A DNA stretch of 64,000 nt from Cupriavidus basilensis OR16 (GCF_000243095.1 NZ_AHJE01000022.1:62001-126000); one strand, 5' to 3'. Numbered from the stretch's first letter, positions 38,107 to 47,455 are shown. Numbers and translations are program-made. The notes: generated from the letters alone by a model not told the origin.

Positions 38107-38133
38107 GCGCGCATGCCGGGGGCGCATGCGCGC
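38107..38133. repeat. Perfect 10-bp inverted repeat after the Bug gene
   Basis: GCGCGCATGC, 7-nt loop CGGGGGC, GCATGCGCGC. No T-run follows, so it is not a standard terminator; it may be a regulator site or an mRNA 3' structure. It lies in the 232-bp gap before the ABC substrate-binding gene. Confidence 0.6.
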
Positions 38134-38281
38134 GCCGCATAGGTGTTGATCCCGATGCGGCCTGTTGCGGCATCGGCTAGCATCGCAACTTGCCGCTACG
38201 CGGCACCACGCAAGACGTGGCGCGTGATGGTACGCATCAGCGCGAGAGCGGCAGTCGACGGGTAATCAGGTAGGAGAGGAA

Positions 38282-39328
38282 ATGTATAACAAGAAATTCT
38301 GGAAGCAGGCGCTGCTCGCGCTGGCACTGTTCCTGGCAGGCTGGTTTACCTTTGGCGGCTACGCCCAGGCACAGGGCAAGCCCGAGAAGACCAAGATCAC
38401 CATCGCCGTGGGCGGCAAGAACCTGTTCTACTACCTGCCGCTGACCATTGCCGAGCGCCTCGGCTACTTCAAGGACGAAGGCCTCGACGTCGAGATCGTC
38501 GACTTCGCTGGCGGTGCCAAGGCATTGCAGGCCGTGGTGGGCGGCAGCGCCGACGTGGTCTCCGGCGCCTACGAGCACACCATCAACCTGCAGTCCAAGG
38601 GCCAGCAGTACCAGGAGTTCGTGCTGCAGGGCCGTGCCCCGCAGATCGTGCTGGTGGTCTCCAACAAGACCATGCCCAACTTCAAGTCGGTGGCCGACCT
38701 GAAGGGCAAGAAGATCGGCGTGACCGCGCCGGGCTCCTCCACCAACATGATGGCCAACTTCGTGCTGGCCAAGGCCGGGCTGAAGGCCTCCGACGTGTCC
38801 TTCATCGGTGTCGGCGCCAGTGCCGGCGCGGTGGCGGCCATGCGCTCCGGACAGATCGATGCGATGGCCAACCTCGATCCCGTGGTGTCGATGCTGACCC
38901 AGAAGAACGAAGTGCGCATTGCCTCGGACACCCGCACGCTCAAGGACACCCAGGCCGTCTTCGGCGGCAATATGCCGTCGGGTTGCCTGTACGCGTCCAC
39001 CGCCTTTATCCAGCAGAACCCGAACACCACGCAGGCGCTTACCAACGCCATGGTGCGCGCGCTCAAGTGGTTGCAGAAGGCGGGCCCGTCGGACATCGTC
39101 AAGACCGTGCCGGAGAGCTATTTGCTGGGCGATCGCGCGCTGTACCTGTCCGCCTGGGACAAGGTCAAGGAAGCCATCTCGCCGGATGGCAGCATGCCGG
39201 CTGACGGCCCCAAGACCGCGCTCAACACGCTGCAGCAGTTCGATCCGGACCTGAAGGGCAAGACCATCAAGCTGGAAAACACCTTCACCAACACCTTTGT
39301 GCAGAAGGCGAACGCCAAGTACAAATAA
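38282..39328 (+). CDS. ABC transporter substrate-binding protein (NMT1/SsuA/TauA type)
   Basis: Periplasmic receptor of a NitT/TauT-type importer, 348 residues. Signal peptide about 1-31, cut after YAQAQG. The mature part begins KTKITIAVGGKNLFYYLPLT and contains ERLGYFKDEGLDVEIVDFAG, the ligand-pocket stretch GSADVVSGAYEHTI and SVADLKGKKIGVTAPGSS. The ligand could be a sulfonate, a pyrimidine or an aromatic acid; sequence does not decide. A terminator follows the gene, then the ATPase and permease genes, so the receptor may be made in excess. Confidence 0.92.
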   Translation: MYNKKFWKQALLALALFLAGWFTFGGYAQAQGKPEKTKITIAVGGKNLFYYLPLTIAERLGYFKDEGLDVEIVDFAGGAKALQAVVGGSADVVSGAYEHTINLQSKGQQYQEFVLQGRAPQIVLVVSNKTMPNFKSVADLKGKKIGVTAPGSSTNMMANFVLAKAGLKASDVSFIGVGASAGAVAAMRSGQIDAMANLDPVVSMLTQKNEVRIASDTRTLKDTQAVFGGNMPSGCLYASTAFIQQNPNTTQALTNAMVRALKWLQKAGPSDIVKTVPESYLLGDRALYLSAWDKVKEAISPDGSMPADGPKTALNTLQQFDPDLKGKTIKLENTFTNTFVQKANAKYK

Positions 39329-39355
39329 GGCCTCGCCCGCGCCCTGGGTGCCGGC

Positions 39356-39380
39356 GGCCCGCTGCGTGCAGCGGGCCTTT
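39356..39380 (+). terminator. Intrinsic terminator after the substrate-binding gene
   Basis: Perfect 10-bp stem GGCCCGCTGC, loop GT within a small apex, GCAGCGGGCC, then TTT. The short T-run suggests partial termination ahead of the ATPase and permease genes. Confidence 0.75.
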
Positions 39381-39526
39381 GCATTGGCGCGTACCGATGC
39401 CACCCATGGCATCCGGCGCGCCGTCCTGAACCCGCTTTCCACGTAATTTCTATCGCGCGGTATCGCGGTGCCTGCATCCATCGCACCCGTTGCGTCATTC
39501 AGCACCGTATCCGCCAAGAGCCTGCC

Positions 39527-40145
39527 ATGAGCACTCCCGCACTTTCCCTCGACAACGTCACCTGCACCTTCGTTTCCCGCGACGATCGCAGCCAGCGCTA
39601 TACCGCCGTCAAGGAGACCACCCTGGACATCCAGCCCGGCGAGTTCGTCTCCGTGGTGGGGCCGACCGGCTGCGGCAAGTCCACCCTGCTCAATGTGGGC
39701 GCCGGCTTGCTGCAGCCTTCGATTGGCGAGGTACGGGTGTTCGGCGAGCCGCTGCGCGGCATCAACACCCGTGCCGGCTACATGTTCAACGCTGATACTG
39801 GATCCGGACATCATCCTGATGGACGAGCCGTTCTCCGCGCTCGATATCCAGACCCGCCAGCTGATGGAAAACGAGGTGCTGGAGTTGTGGGCGGCCAAGC
39901 GCAAGGCGGTGCTGTTCATCACCCACGATCTTGACGAGGCCATCGCCATGAGCGATCGCGTGGTGGTGCTGTCGGCGGGTCCGGGCACGCACCCGATCGG
40001 CGAGTTCGCCATCGACCTGCCGCGCCCGCGCGATGTGGCCGAGATCCGCAACCATCCTCGCTTCGTCGAGCTGCACGCGGCCATCTGGGACGTGCTGCGC
40101 GAGGAAGTGCTCAAGGGCTACGCGCAGCAGCGCAAGGTGGCCTGA
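39527..40145 (+). pseudogene. NitT/TauT-type ABC transporter ATPase with internal deletion
   Basis: ATP-binding subunit of the importer. The first frame (39527) gives MSTPALSLDNVTCTFVSRDD, Walker A GPTGCGKSTLLNV and RAGYMFNAD. It then goes out of frame near 39790. The second frame resumes as TLILDPDIILMDEPFSALD (Walker B) and ends YAQQRKVA at 40145. The part between, which in family members holds the Q-loop remainder, helical domain and the signature L-S-G-G-M, is absent. I estimate about 70-75 residues are lost, with a frame change. Such a protein could not hydrolyse ATP normally, so the transporter is dead if the sequence is right. Confidence 0.88.
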
Positions 40146-40208
40146 GTTGGCCTGGCGCGCTTCGTTCCCATTCAATCCGGTCTGATTTCAATACGAGTTT
40201 CGATTCCC

Positions 40209-41000
40209 ATGGCTTTCCGTCCCGACTCCAAGGGCATGCTGCGATTCTGGCAGCTGCTCGTCCTCGTTGTGATCCTCGGCGCCTGGCATGCCGCCACGCG
40301 CTCGCAGCAGGTTGCCTTCTTCTTCGGTGAGCCACTGATGGTGGCCCAGCGTATCTGGAACTGGTTCGTCGTCGAGCGCGACATCTACGTCCACCTCGGC
40401 GTGACCTTGATCGAGACGCTGCTGGCCTTTGGCATCGGCACGGCCGCGGGCCTTGGCGTTGGCCTGTGGCTGGCGCTCAGCCCGCTTACCTCGGCCATCC
40501 TCGATCCTTATATCAAGGCGATGAACTCGATGCCGCGCGTGATCCTGGCACCGATCTTTGCCGTTTGGTTCGGCCTTGGCATCTGGTCAAAGGTGGCGCT
40601 GGCCGTGACGCTGGTGTTCTTCATCGTGTTCTTCAACGTCTACCAGGGCGTCAAGGAAGTCAGCCCCGTGGTGCTGGCCAATGTGCGCATGCTGGGCGCG
40701 AACCGCAAGCAGCTGCTGCGCCATGTCTACCTGCCGAGCGCGACCAGCTGGGTGTTTTCCTCGTTGCATACCTCAGTCGGCCTGGCGTTCGTGGGCGCGG
40801 TGGTGGGCGAGTACCTGGGCTCGGCGCGCGGCGTCGGCTACCTGATCCTGCAGGCCGAGGGCACCTTCGACATCAACACGGTGTTTGCGGGCATCGTGGT
40901 GCTGACCGCGGCGGCACTGGTGCTGGACACGCTGGTCGGTCGCGTGGAGACGCGGCTGATGAAGTGGCAGCCCAAGAGCGGAGAAACCGAGCGGTTGTAA
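40209..41000 (+). CDS. ABC transporter permease (NitT/TauT, SsuC-like)
   Basis: Inner-membrane permease of the same importer, 263 residues with about six helices. The first helix is FWQLLVLVVILGAWHAATRS and the EAA-type coupling loop is NVRMLGANRKQLLRHVYLPS. Family signature pieces are AMNSMPRVILAPIFAVWFGLG and AVVGEYLGSARGVGYLI. It follows the damaged ATPase by 63 bases. The gene itself is intact. No clear ribosome binding site is seen before the ATG at 40209. Confidence 0.92.
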   Translation: MAFRPDSKGMLRFWQLLVLVVILGAWHAATRSQQVAFFFGEPLMVAQRIWNWFVVERDIYVHLGVTLIETLLAFGIGTAAGLGVGLWLALSPLTSAILDPYIKAMNSMPRVILAPIFAVWFGLGIWSKVALAVTLVFFIVFFNVYQGVKEVSPVVLANVRMLGANRKQLLRHVYLPSATSWVFSSLHTSVGLAFVGAVVGEYLGSARGVGYLILQAEGTFDINTVFAGIVVLTAAALVLDTLVGRVETRLMKWQPKSGETERL

Positions 41001-41093
41001 GCCGGCCGCCGGCCTGGCGCCAGGCCTTTACGTTACGTTACGGCAGGAACTGGCGCTGCCGGCCAGTTGCCCGCCTTAGTGGTCCCGCCAGCT

Positions 41094-42515
41094 TCAGCGC
41101 GAGGCGAGGCCAGCCTCGGCGCGCCCCCCCGCAGCCACCGCGAAGCGCACGCTGACGGTCAGGCCGCCGCCGGGGGTTTCCTCAAGTTCCACCGTGGCGC
41201 CATGGGCGCGCGCGACCTGGCGCACGATCGGCAGGCCCAGGCCACTGCCATCCTGTCCCCGCGTGGACTCGCCGCGATAGAAGCGCTGGAATACCTTGTC
41301 GCGCTCATCGTCGGCAACGCCGGGGCCGCTATCCACCACTTGCAACAACGGCTGGTTCTCCCGACCCGCGACGCGGACCGTCACCCGCGCGCCGGGGCCG
41401 GCATAGCGGATCGCGTTGTCCACCAGGTTGCCGGCCAGCTCCTGGAGCCATTCCGGCTGCCCCATGATCTGTACTGGCGCATCGGCTTCGAAGCCGAGGT
41501 CGACCTGGCCGGCCCGTGCCACCGGCGCCCATTCGAGCGCCACGTCCCTGGCCAGCGTATCGAGGCGCAAGGGCTGCAACGCCGGTGCGTAGCCACCGTC
41601 GGGTTCCAGGCGCGATAGCGACAGCAATTGCTGCACGCCTTTGGCGGCCTGGCGCACGGTATCGTGCAGGGGCCGCAGGTGGTGGCGCATGCGCTCGCCA
41701 TCGTGCTCACGCAGCGCCAGTTCCGACTGCGCCTGCATGATGGCCAGCGGGGTCTTCAATTGGTGCGCGGCATCGGCAAAGAAGCGCTTGCGTGCCAGCA
41801 ACATGCGCTGCAGGCGCGCGACGTACTGGTTGATCGCCTCGACCAGGGGCTTCATTTCGGCGGGCATGTCTTTTTGTTCCAGCGGAGCCAGGTCATCGGC
41901 GCCTCGTTCGGCCACCGCGGCACTGAGCCGGTGCAGTGGCCGCAGGCCGCGGCGCACGCCCAGCCACACGATGCCCAGCGCCAGCGTGACCAGCACCATC
42001 TCCTGCTGCAGCGACCCGGCCAGGATCTCCCGCGCCAGCGACTGGCGCGGCTCGATGGTCTCGCCGACCAGCACCCAGACCAGCCGTGCCTGCCCCGACG
42101 GCATGTCGCGCACCGGCAGCGGCTGCGCGGCCATGCGCACCGGCTCGCCGCGCAAATTGGCGTCGTAGAAGACGGTCTTGTAGAGCGGCTGCCTTGGTGT
42201 GGCCGGCATCGGCAGGTCGTCGTAGCCGGTCAGCGTGGCGCCGTGCTCGTCGCGAATCACGTAGTAGATGCGGCTGCCTGCCTCGGACTCGAAGATCTCC
42301 AGCGCGAGGTAGGGCACGTCAATGGCGAAGCGGCCTTCATGCAGGCGGATGCCTTCGCGCATTGACTTGAGCGAGGCTTCCAGCGTGCGGTCGAACGCCA
42401 CGTGGGCGGCGTCCATCGCGCGGTGATAGGTCATCCATGCGTCAAGCGCCAGCAGGGCCAGCAACGGCAGCAGCAGCCAGAGCGATAGCTGCAGGCGCAG
42501 GCTTGGGACTCTCAT
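41094..42515 (-). CDS. Sensor histidine kinase (TctE/QseC-like)
   Basis: Membrane sensor kinase, 473 residues. Helix 1 is about residues 10-28 and helix 2 about 170-190. Between them is a periplasmic 2CSK-type sensor region. Phosphoacceptor H-box DAAHQLKTPLAIMQAQSELA, N-box ELAGNLVDNAIRYAG, G1 VVDSGPGV, G2 GSGLGLPIVRQVA. The sensor region resembles TctE, whose known signals are tricarboxylates, which fits the Bug gene nearby; this assignment is inference, and QseC-like is an alternative. It overlaps the regulator gene by 4 bases (shared operon, kinase second). Intact. Confidence 0.9.
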   Translation of the reverse strand: MRVPSLRLQLSLWLLLPLLALLALDAWMTYHRAMDAAHVAFDRTLEASLKSMREGIRLHEGRFAIDVPYLALEIFESEAGSRIYYVIRDEHGATLTGYDDLPMPATPRQPLYKTVFYDANLRGEPVRMAAQPLPVRDMPSGQARLVWVLVGETIEPRQSLAREILAGSLQQEMVLVTLALGIVWLGVRRGLRPLHRLSAAVAERGADDLAPLEQKDMPAEMKPLVEAINQYVARLQRMLLARKRFFADAAHQLKTPLAIMQAQSELALREHDGERMRHHLRPLHDTVRQAAKGVQQLLSLSRLEPDGGYAPALQPLRLDTLARDVALEWAPVARAGQVDLGFEADAPVQIMGQPEWLQELAGNLVDNAIRYAGPGARVTVRVAGRENQPLLQVVDSGPGVADDERDKVFQRFYRGESTRGQDGSGLGLPIVRQVARAHGATVELEETPGGGLTVSVRFAVAAGGRAEAGLASR

Positions 42516-43210
42516 CGGGCAGCCGGCGTGGCCATGTTCGCTTGCGCGGAGGCATCCAGCAGGTAGCCCAGCCCGCGCAAGGTCACGATGGCTACGCCGC
42601 TGCCTTCCAGCTTCTTGCGCAGGCGGTGCACGTAGATTTCGATGGCGTCCGGGTTGACGGATTCGTCGATGCCGAAAATCTTCTCCGACATGGCTTCCTT
42701 GTTGACGGCGCGTCCGTCGCGCAGCATCAGCACCTCGAGCACGGCGCGTTCCCGCCGGGTCAGCGCCAGGGGCTCGCCACCCAGCACGAAGGCGCGGCTG
42801 GTGCCGTCATAGCACAGCGTGCCGCATTGCAGTTGCGTGCTCTCGTGACCAAAGCTGCGGCGTATCAGCGCGCGCGCGCGGGCCTCCAGCTCCGACAGGT
42901 CGAATGGCTTGGACAGGTAGTCGTCCGCACCGAGGTTGAGCCCCTTCACGCGGTCCTCGACCGAGCCGTGCGCGGTCAGGATCAGCACGGGCATGGCATT
43001 GCGCCGTTGCCGCAGGCGCCGCAGCACCTCCAGGCCATCGAGCTTGGGCAGGCCCAGGTCGAGGATGACCAGCGCGTAGTCCTGGGTCGAGAGCAGGTGA
43101 TCGGCCGCGCGGCCATCGTGCATGCAGTCCACGGCGAAGCCCGCCTGGCTGAGCGCCTCGGCCAGGGCATTCGCCAGCATCACATTGTCTTCAACGAGCA
43201 GGATTCGCAT
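42512..43210 (-). CDS. OmpR-family response regulator (TctD/QseB-like)
   Basis: DNA-binding partner of the kinase, 232 residues. Receiver domain 1-115 with acidic pocket LLVEDN, phosphoacceptor Asp in LVILDLGLPKLDGLEV, and switch Lys in LSKPFDLSELEARARAL. A winged-helix domain follows, from about 125, ending with VHRLRKKLEGSGVAIVTLRGLGYLL. The start at 43210 gives the canonical MRILLVEDN; the open frame upstream to 43447 reads into the divergent porin leader and is rejected. It diverges from the porin gene (257 bp apart), a likely target. Confidence 0.92.
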   Translation of the reverse strand: MRILLVEDNVMLANALAEALSQAGFAVDCMHDGRAADHLLSTQDYALVILDLGLPKLDGLEVLRRLRQRRNAMPVLILTAHGSVEDRVKGLNLGADDYLSKPFDLSELEARARALIRRSFGHESTQLQCGTLCYDGTSRAFVLGGEPLALTRRERAVLEVLMLRDGRAVNKEAMSEKIFGIDESVNPDAIEIYVHRLRKKLEGSGVAIVTLRGLGYLLDASAQANMATPAAR

Positions 43211-43467
43211 TCTCTTGGTGGGTGGGGCGCCCGGGTCAAATTGGTAAAAGCGGGGGGAGGGCTGCAAAGGCGGGCCGCGCTGAGAAATACAGGTATCCGG
43301 CCCGACTTTGAAGCTAGGGAAACTCCCAACCCCGAATGCCGGCGCGGCGACGAAATCCGTCGGATTTCGAAAGCGAACTGAAAGTGCGCCTGCCATACCA
43401 TGCGTGCCATCCCGGGGGGGCTGCCCGGATATCACCACGACAATCACAAATCACAAGAGGAGACAGC

Positions 43468-44526
43468 ATGAAGCTGAAATCGATCGCGCTGGCAGCAGTC
43501 GGCATGAGCCTGGCCGGTGGCGCCGCGGCGCAATCCAGCGTGACCCTGTACGGCATCATGGATGCCGGCATCGAGTATGCCAGCCATGCCGGCCCGAATG
43601 GCTCGGTGCTCAAGATGACCTCGGGCGGCAAGAACACGTCGCGCTGGGGCATGCGCGGCAGCGAGGACCTTGGCGGCGGGCTCAAGGCACTGTTCCAGCT
43701 GGAGAGCGGCATCGCCATCGACACCGGGCGGCTGGATTCCGACGGCACGCTGTTCGATCGCCGCGCCATCGTTGGCTTGTCCAGCAAGTATGGCCAGGTG
43801 GTGCTGGGCCGCACCTTCACCACCACCTATGACTTCATGCTGCCGTTCGACCCGATGGGCTACGCACCGAATTACTCGTGGGCGACCTCAGCGACCGCTA
43901 CCGGCGACCGCAAGGATGGCTTGTTCTCGCGCGCGTCCAACGCGATCCGCTACGACGGCACCTTTGGCGGCGCGAAGCTTGGCGCCACGGTGGCGCTGGG
44001 CGAAGTGGCCGGCAGCTTCAAGCGCTCGTCCAAGTACGATCTCGGCGTGGGCTACAGCGCAGGCGGGTTTGCCGCGGCCGCCACCTGGGATCGCCAGAAC
44101 GGCGCTGGCACGAGCACCACGCCCGCCGATGTCACGGACTACATTCAGGGCATCCACGCCGGCGCCAGCTATGACTTCGGCGACCTCAAGCTCTACGCGG
44201 GCTACCGCAACTACAAGCGGACCTTCACCACGGCCGCCGCGTCTCACCGCAGCGATATGTACTGGGGCGGCGCGTCCTATGACTTCACGCCGGCGTTCAC
44301 GTTGTATGGCGCGGTCTACAAGCAGAATATCAAGGGCGGCAGCGACGCCGATCCGATCCTGTTCTCGATGCGCGCCCAGTACGCGCTGTCAAAGCGCACC
44401 ACGGCTTACTTGTCTGGCGGCTATGCCAAGGCGCGCAACGGGCAGAACGTGAGCTTGTCCCGCGACTTCATCGGCTATGCCAACAATCAGGTGGGCGTGA
44501 CCGCCGGCTTGCAGCATCGCTTCTGA
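43468..44526 (+). CDS. Gram-negative general porin
   Basis: Outer-membrane beta-barrel channel, 352 residues, of the Burkholderiales porin family (OmpC-like). Signal peptide MKLKSIALAAVGMSLAGG, cut after AAAQ; mature start SSVTLYGIMDAGIEYASHAG. SRWGMRGSEDLGGGLKALFQ and FDRRAIVGLSSKYGQVVLGR are hallmarks, and the last strand ends GVTAGLQHRF with the terminal Phe needed for BAM assembly. The ATG at 43468 is preceded by aagagga. It diverges from the two-component genes and ends at a strong terminator. Confidence 0.95.
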   Translation: MKLKSIALAAVGMSLAGGAAAQSSVTLYGIMDAGIEYASHAGPNGSVLKMTSGGKNTSRWGMRGSEDLGGGLKALFQLESGIAIDTGRLDSDGTLFDRRAIVGLSSKYGQVVLGRTFTTTYDFMLPFDPMGYAPNYSWATSATATGDRKDGLFSRASNAIRYDGTFGGAKLGATVALGEVAGSFKRSSKYDLGVGYSAGGFAAAATWDRQNGAGTSTTPADVTDYIQGIHAGASYDFGDLKLYAGYRNYKRTFTTAAASHRSDMYWGGASYDFTPAFTLYGAVYKQNIKGGSDADPILFSMRAQYALSKRTTAYLSGGYAKARNGQNVSLSRDFIGYANNQVGVTAGLQHRF

Positions 44527-44560
44527 TGCGCGCGGCGATGGCTGCGTGACACGTCACTGC

Positions 44561-44604
44561 AAAAAAACAGCGCCTGGGGCTACGGCCCCAGGCGCTGTTT
44601 TTTC
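44561..44604. terminator. Bidirectional terminator between porin and quinone reductase genes
   Basis: A7, stem CAGCGCCTGGGGC, loop TACG, perfect complement, T7. Serves both convergent genes. Confidence 0.95.
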
Positions 44605-44630
44605 TTGCATCGCGCCACAGGCGCGCTGCA

Positions 44631-45551
44631 TCAGGGCACGATGACGATCTTGCCGGTGACCTTGCGGGCTTCCATGTCTTTCAGGGCTTGCGGCGCCTGC
44701 TCCAGCGCATAGCGCGCGGAGATGTGCGGGCGGATCTTGCCTTCCTTCATCCAGCCCAGCATCTGCGCCATGTTGGCCTGGTTGGCCTTGGGCTCGCGCC
44801 GCGCAAAGTCGCCCCAGAACACGCCCACTAGCGAAGCGCCCTTGAGCAGCGCCAGGTTCAGCCAGCCGATCGAGCGGAACGCCGGCTCGGCGTAGATGCC
44901 GCCCACCGGGTCATAGATCACGTCGGGGCCGCGGCCATCGGTCAGCGCCTTCACGCGTTCACGCAGGTCTTCGGTGCTGTAGTTGATCAGTGCGTCGGCG
45001 CCATGATCCTTGCAGACCGCGAGCTTCTCGTCGGTCGATGCCGCCGCGATCACGCGGGCGCCGATGGCCTTGCCGATTTCGATGGCGGCCAGGCCCACGC
45101 CGCCGGCAGCGCCGAGCACCAGCATGGTCTGGCCCGCCTTCAGCTCACCCCGGTCGATCACCGCATGGTGCGAGGTGCCGTAGGTGAGGGTGAACGCCGC
45201 GGCGGTCTCGAAATCGATGCCCGGCGGCATCGGCACCACGGCCGCCGCGGGGGCCTTGGCCTGCGAGGCGAAGGCGCCGTTGCCCAGGTAGGCGATGACA
45301 TTGTCGCCGGGCTTGACGTGGGTCACGCCTTCGCCCACCGCGTTGACCACGCCGGCCAGTTCCGAACCGGGCGAGAAGGGCAGTTGCGGCTTGGCCTGGT
45401 ATTTGTTCTGGATGATGAGGACGTCGGGGAAATTCACGCCGGCCGCCTTTACGTCGATGACCACTTCGCCCGCGCCGGGCACCAGGTCAGGCAGGGTTTC
45501 GAGAACCAGCGAATCAGGCGGGCCCCAGGCTTTGCAAAGTACGGCTTTCAT
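44631..45551 (-). CDS. NADPH:quinone oxidoreductase (MDR family), probable internal deletion
   Basis: Zinc-free medium-chain reductase. It has 306 residues, where relatives have about 324. Start MKAVLCKAWGPPDSLVLETL at 45551, chosen because ggag stands 5 bases away; ATG 45554 is too close. Cofactor fingerprint MLVLGAAGGVGLAAIEIGKA. The chain passes from AEPAFRSIGW directly to LNLALLKGASLVGVFWGDFA near 44860. Family members have about 18 residues between (R-G-R-x-L-V-V-G-F-A-x-G-x-I-P). An in-frame loss of about 54 bases is inferred, which would remove a strand of the Rossmann half. Confidence 0.9.
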   Translation of the reverse strand: MKAVLCKAWGPPDSLVLETLPDLVPGAGEVVIDVKAAGVNFPDVLIIQNKYQAKPQLPFSPGSELAGVVNAVGEGVTHVKPGDNVIAYLGNGAFASQAKAPAAAVVPMPPGIDFETAAAFTLTYGTSHHAVIDRGELKAGQTMLVLGAAGGVGLAAIEIGKAIGARVIAAASTDEKLAVCKDHGADALINYSTEDLRERVKALTDGRGPDVIYDPVGGIYAEPAFRSIGWLNLALLKGASLVGVFWGDFARREPKANQANMAQMLGWMKEGKIRPHISARYALEQAPQALKDMEARKVTGKIVIVP

Positions 45552-45759
45552 CATGTCTCCGGTGATATGTTCGGTGCCCGGCAGAAGAAGGCGCAAAAGG
45601 GTGCATGCGTGGTTCATGCCAGTTGCGCCAGGCAGGCCCGGGCAAGTGTAGCGCAAAATAGCACGGTCGTTCTGTTACAAGCTGGCGAGCCGCCGCCGGG
45701 TGCCGGTTTTGCGGCAGGATTTGCACGGCGGACAGGGCGCTCGCGGCAGCCTTGTCAGG

Positions 45760-45765
45760 TACAAT
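45760..45765 (+). promoter_or_regulatory. -10 box placing surE transcript start at its ATG
   Basis: TACAAT ending 7 bases before the ATG; no Shine-Dalgarno. Suggests a leaderless or very short-leader surE mRNA. No clear -35. Confidence 0.5.
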
Positions 45766-45772
45766 CCCGGCC

Positions 45773-46525
45773 ATGCATATCCTCCTCGCAAACGATGACG
45801 GTTACCTGGCGCCGGGGCTAGCCGCGCTACATGCCGCGCTGGCGCCGCTGGCGCGCATCACGGTGATTGCGCCTGAGCAAAACCACAGCGGTGCTTCCAA
45901 CTCGCTGACCTTGCAGCGGCCACTGTCCATCTATGAAGCCCGGGAGGGCGTGCAGAAGGGGTTCCGCTTCGTCAACGGCACGCCGACCGATTGCGTGCAT
46001 ATCGCGCTGACCGGCCTGCTCGACGAGAAACCCGACCTGGTGGTGTCCGGCATCAACCAGGGCCAGAACATGGGCGAGGACGTGCTGTATTCCGGTACCG
46101 TCGCCGCCGCCATCGAGGGCTTCCTGCTCGGCATTCCCTCGATCGCCTTTTCGCAGGTGGACAAGGGCTGGACCCATCTCGACGCCGCCGCGCGCGTGGC
46201 GCGCGACATCGTCGAGCGCTATATCGCCAAGCCCGCGGCCGAGCCGTTCCTTCTCAACGTCAATATTCCCAGCCTGCCGTTCGAACACATCAAAGGCTAC
46301 CGTGCCACCCGGCTCGGCAAGCGCCATCCGTCCCAGCCGGTGATCACGCAGGTCAACCCGCGCGGCGATACCAATTACTGGATCGGGCCCGCCGGCGATG
46401 CGCGCGATGCGAGCGAGGGCACGGATTTCCATGCCACGGGCGAAGGCTTCGTGTCGCTGACCCCTTTGCAGCTGGACCTGACTCACCGCGGGCAGCTCGA
46501 GCAGATCAACCAGTGGCTGGCATAA
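45773..46525 (+). CDS. surE: 5'/3'-nucleotidase SurE
   Basis: Metal-dependent nucleoside monophosphatase of the stationary-phase set, 250 residues. N-terminal [20 protein letters not shown] supplies the D-D metal pair; SGASNSLTL and [20 protein letters not shown] complete the active site. The start at 45773 is the family start; the longer frame (45752) runs back through the -10 box. First gene of surE-pcm-nlpD-rpoS, an arrangement also found in E. coli. Intact. Confidence 0.96.
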   Translation: MHILLANDDGYLAPGLAALHAALAPLARITVIAPEQNHSGASNSLTLQRPLSIYEAREGVQKGFRFVNGTPTDCVHIALTGLLDEKPDLVVSGINQGQNMGEDVLYSGTVAAAIEGFLLGIPSIAFSQVDKGWTHLDAAARVARDIVERYIAKPAAEPFLLNVNIPSLPFEHIKGYRATRLGKRHPSQPVITQVNPRGDTNYWIGPAGDARDASEGTDFHATGEGFVSLTPLQLDLTHRGQLEQINQWLA

Positions 46526-46550
46526 GCCCCTGCCCGCGCAGCCGGCCGTC

Positions 46551-47447
46551 ATGAGTTCCGTCCCGCGTCGCCCAAAGTTTCCCCTGTCGCTGGACGCGGT
46601 GGTCGAGCGCAAGCCCGCGCCGGCACGTACCGCCGGCATGGCCGCCGTGGGCGGTGCGCGCGGCGCGGCGATGGCCGCCAAATCGCGCGCGGCCAAGGCT
46701 CCTGCCACGCCCACCCCGGCAGCGAGCGCCGTGCAGGCTCGCGCCAGCGCCGCCACCGCTGGCGGCGGCGGCATGGCCTCCGAGCGGGCGCGCGGCGCGC
46801 TGGCGGCGCGCCTGGTCGCGGCCGGCATCCGCGACGAGCGTGTGCTTGACGCGATCGCCACCATCCCGCGCCACCTGTTTGTCGAGCCCGGCCTGTCATC
46901 GCAAGCGTATGAAGACGCGGCGTTGCCGATCGGCCACCAGCAGACCATCTCCAAGCCGTCGGTAGTGGCACGCATGATCGAGCTGTTGCGCGAGGGCCTT
47001 GGCGCGGATGAGCCGCTGGAGCGTGTGCTGGAAATCGGCACCGGCTGCGGCTACCAGGCGGCGGTACTGAGCCTGGTGGCGCGCGAAGTGTTCTCTATCG
47101 AGCGGATTCGTCCGCTACACGAACAAGCCAAGGCGAACTTGCGGCCGCTGCGCGTGCCAAACCTGCGCCTGCATTATGGCGACGGCATGCTGGGTTTACC
47201 CCAGGCGGCGCCGTTTTCGTCGATTATCCTGGCGGCGGCCGGCATGGAGGTGCCTCAGGCGTTGCTGGAGCAGCTTGCCATTGGCGGCCGGCTGATCGCG
47301 CCCGTGGCGGTGGCTCCCTCGGCCGGCGGGCCCGGGCAGACCGTCACACAGCAATTATTGTTGATCGAGCGGCGTAACCGGCATCGATTTCACCGGACCG
47401 CGCTTGAAGCTGTTTTCTTTGTGCCATTAAAATCGGGCACTATCTGA
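46551..47447 (+). CDS. pcm: Protein-L-isoaspartate O-methyltransferase
   Basis: Repairs isoaspartyl damage in aged proteins using SAM. It has 298 residues, the catalytic part starting near residue 75 ([20 protein letters not shown]). SAM-binding motif [16 protein letters not shown], with [15 protein letters not shown] before it and [20 protein letters not shown] after it. The first 74 residues are an Ala/Pro/Arg-rich, low-complexity extension absent from the E. coli enzyme (208 residues). Either it is a disordered tail or the true start is the ATG near 46773. It follows surE by 25 bases. Confidence 0.93.
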   Translation: MSSVPRRPKFPLSLDAVVERKPAPARTAGMAAVGGARGAAMAAKSRAAKAPATPTPAASAVQARASAATAGGGGMASERARGALAARLVAAGIRDERVLDAIATIPRHLFVEPGLSSQAYEDAALPIGHQQTISKPSVVARMIELLREGLGADEPLERVLEIGTGCGYQAAVLSLVAREVFSIERIRPLHEQAKANLRPLRVPNLRLHYGDGMLGLPQAAPFSSIILAAAGMEVPQALLEQLAIGGRLIAPVAVAPSAGGPGQTVTQQLLLIERRNRHRFHRTALEAVFFVPLKSGTI

Positions 47448-47455
47448 GTCGAACT

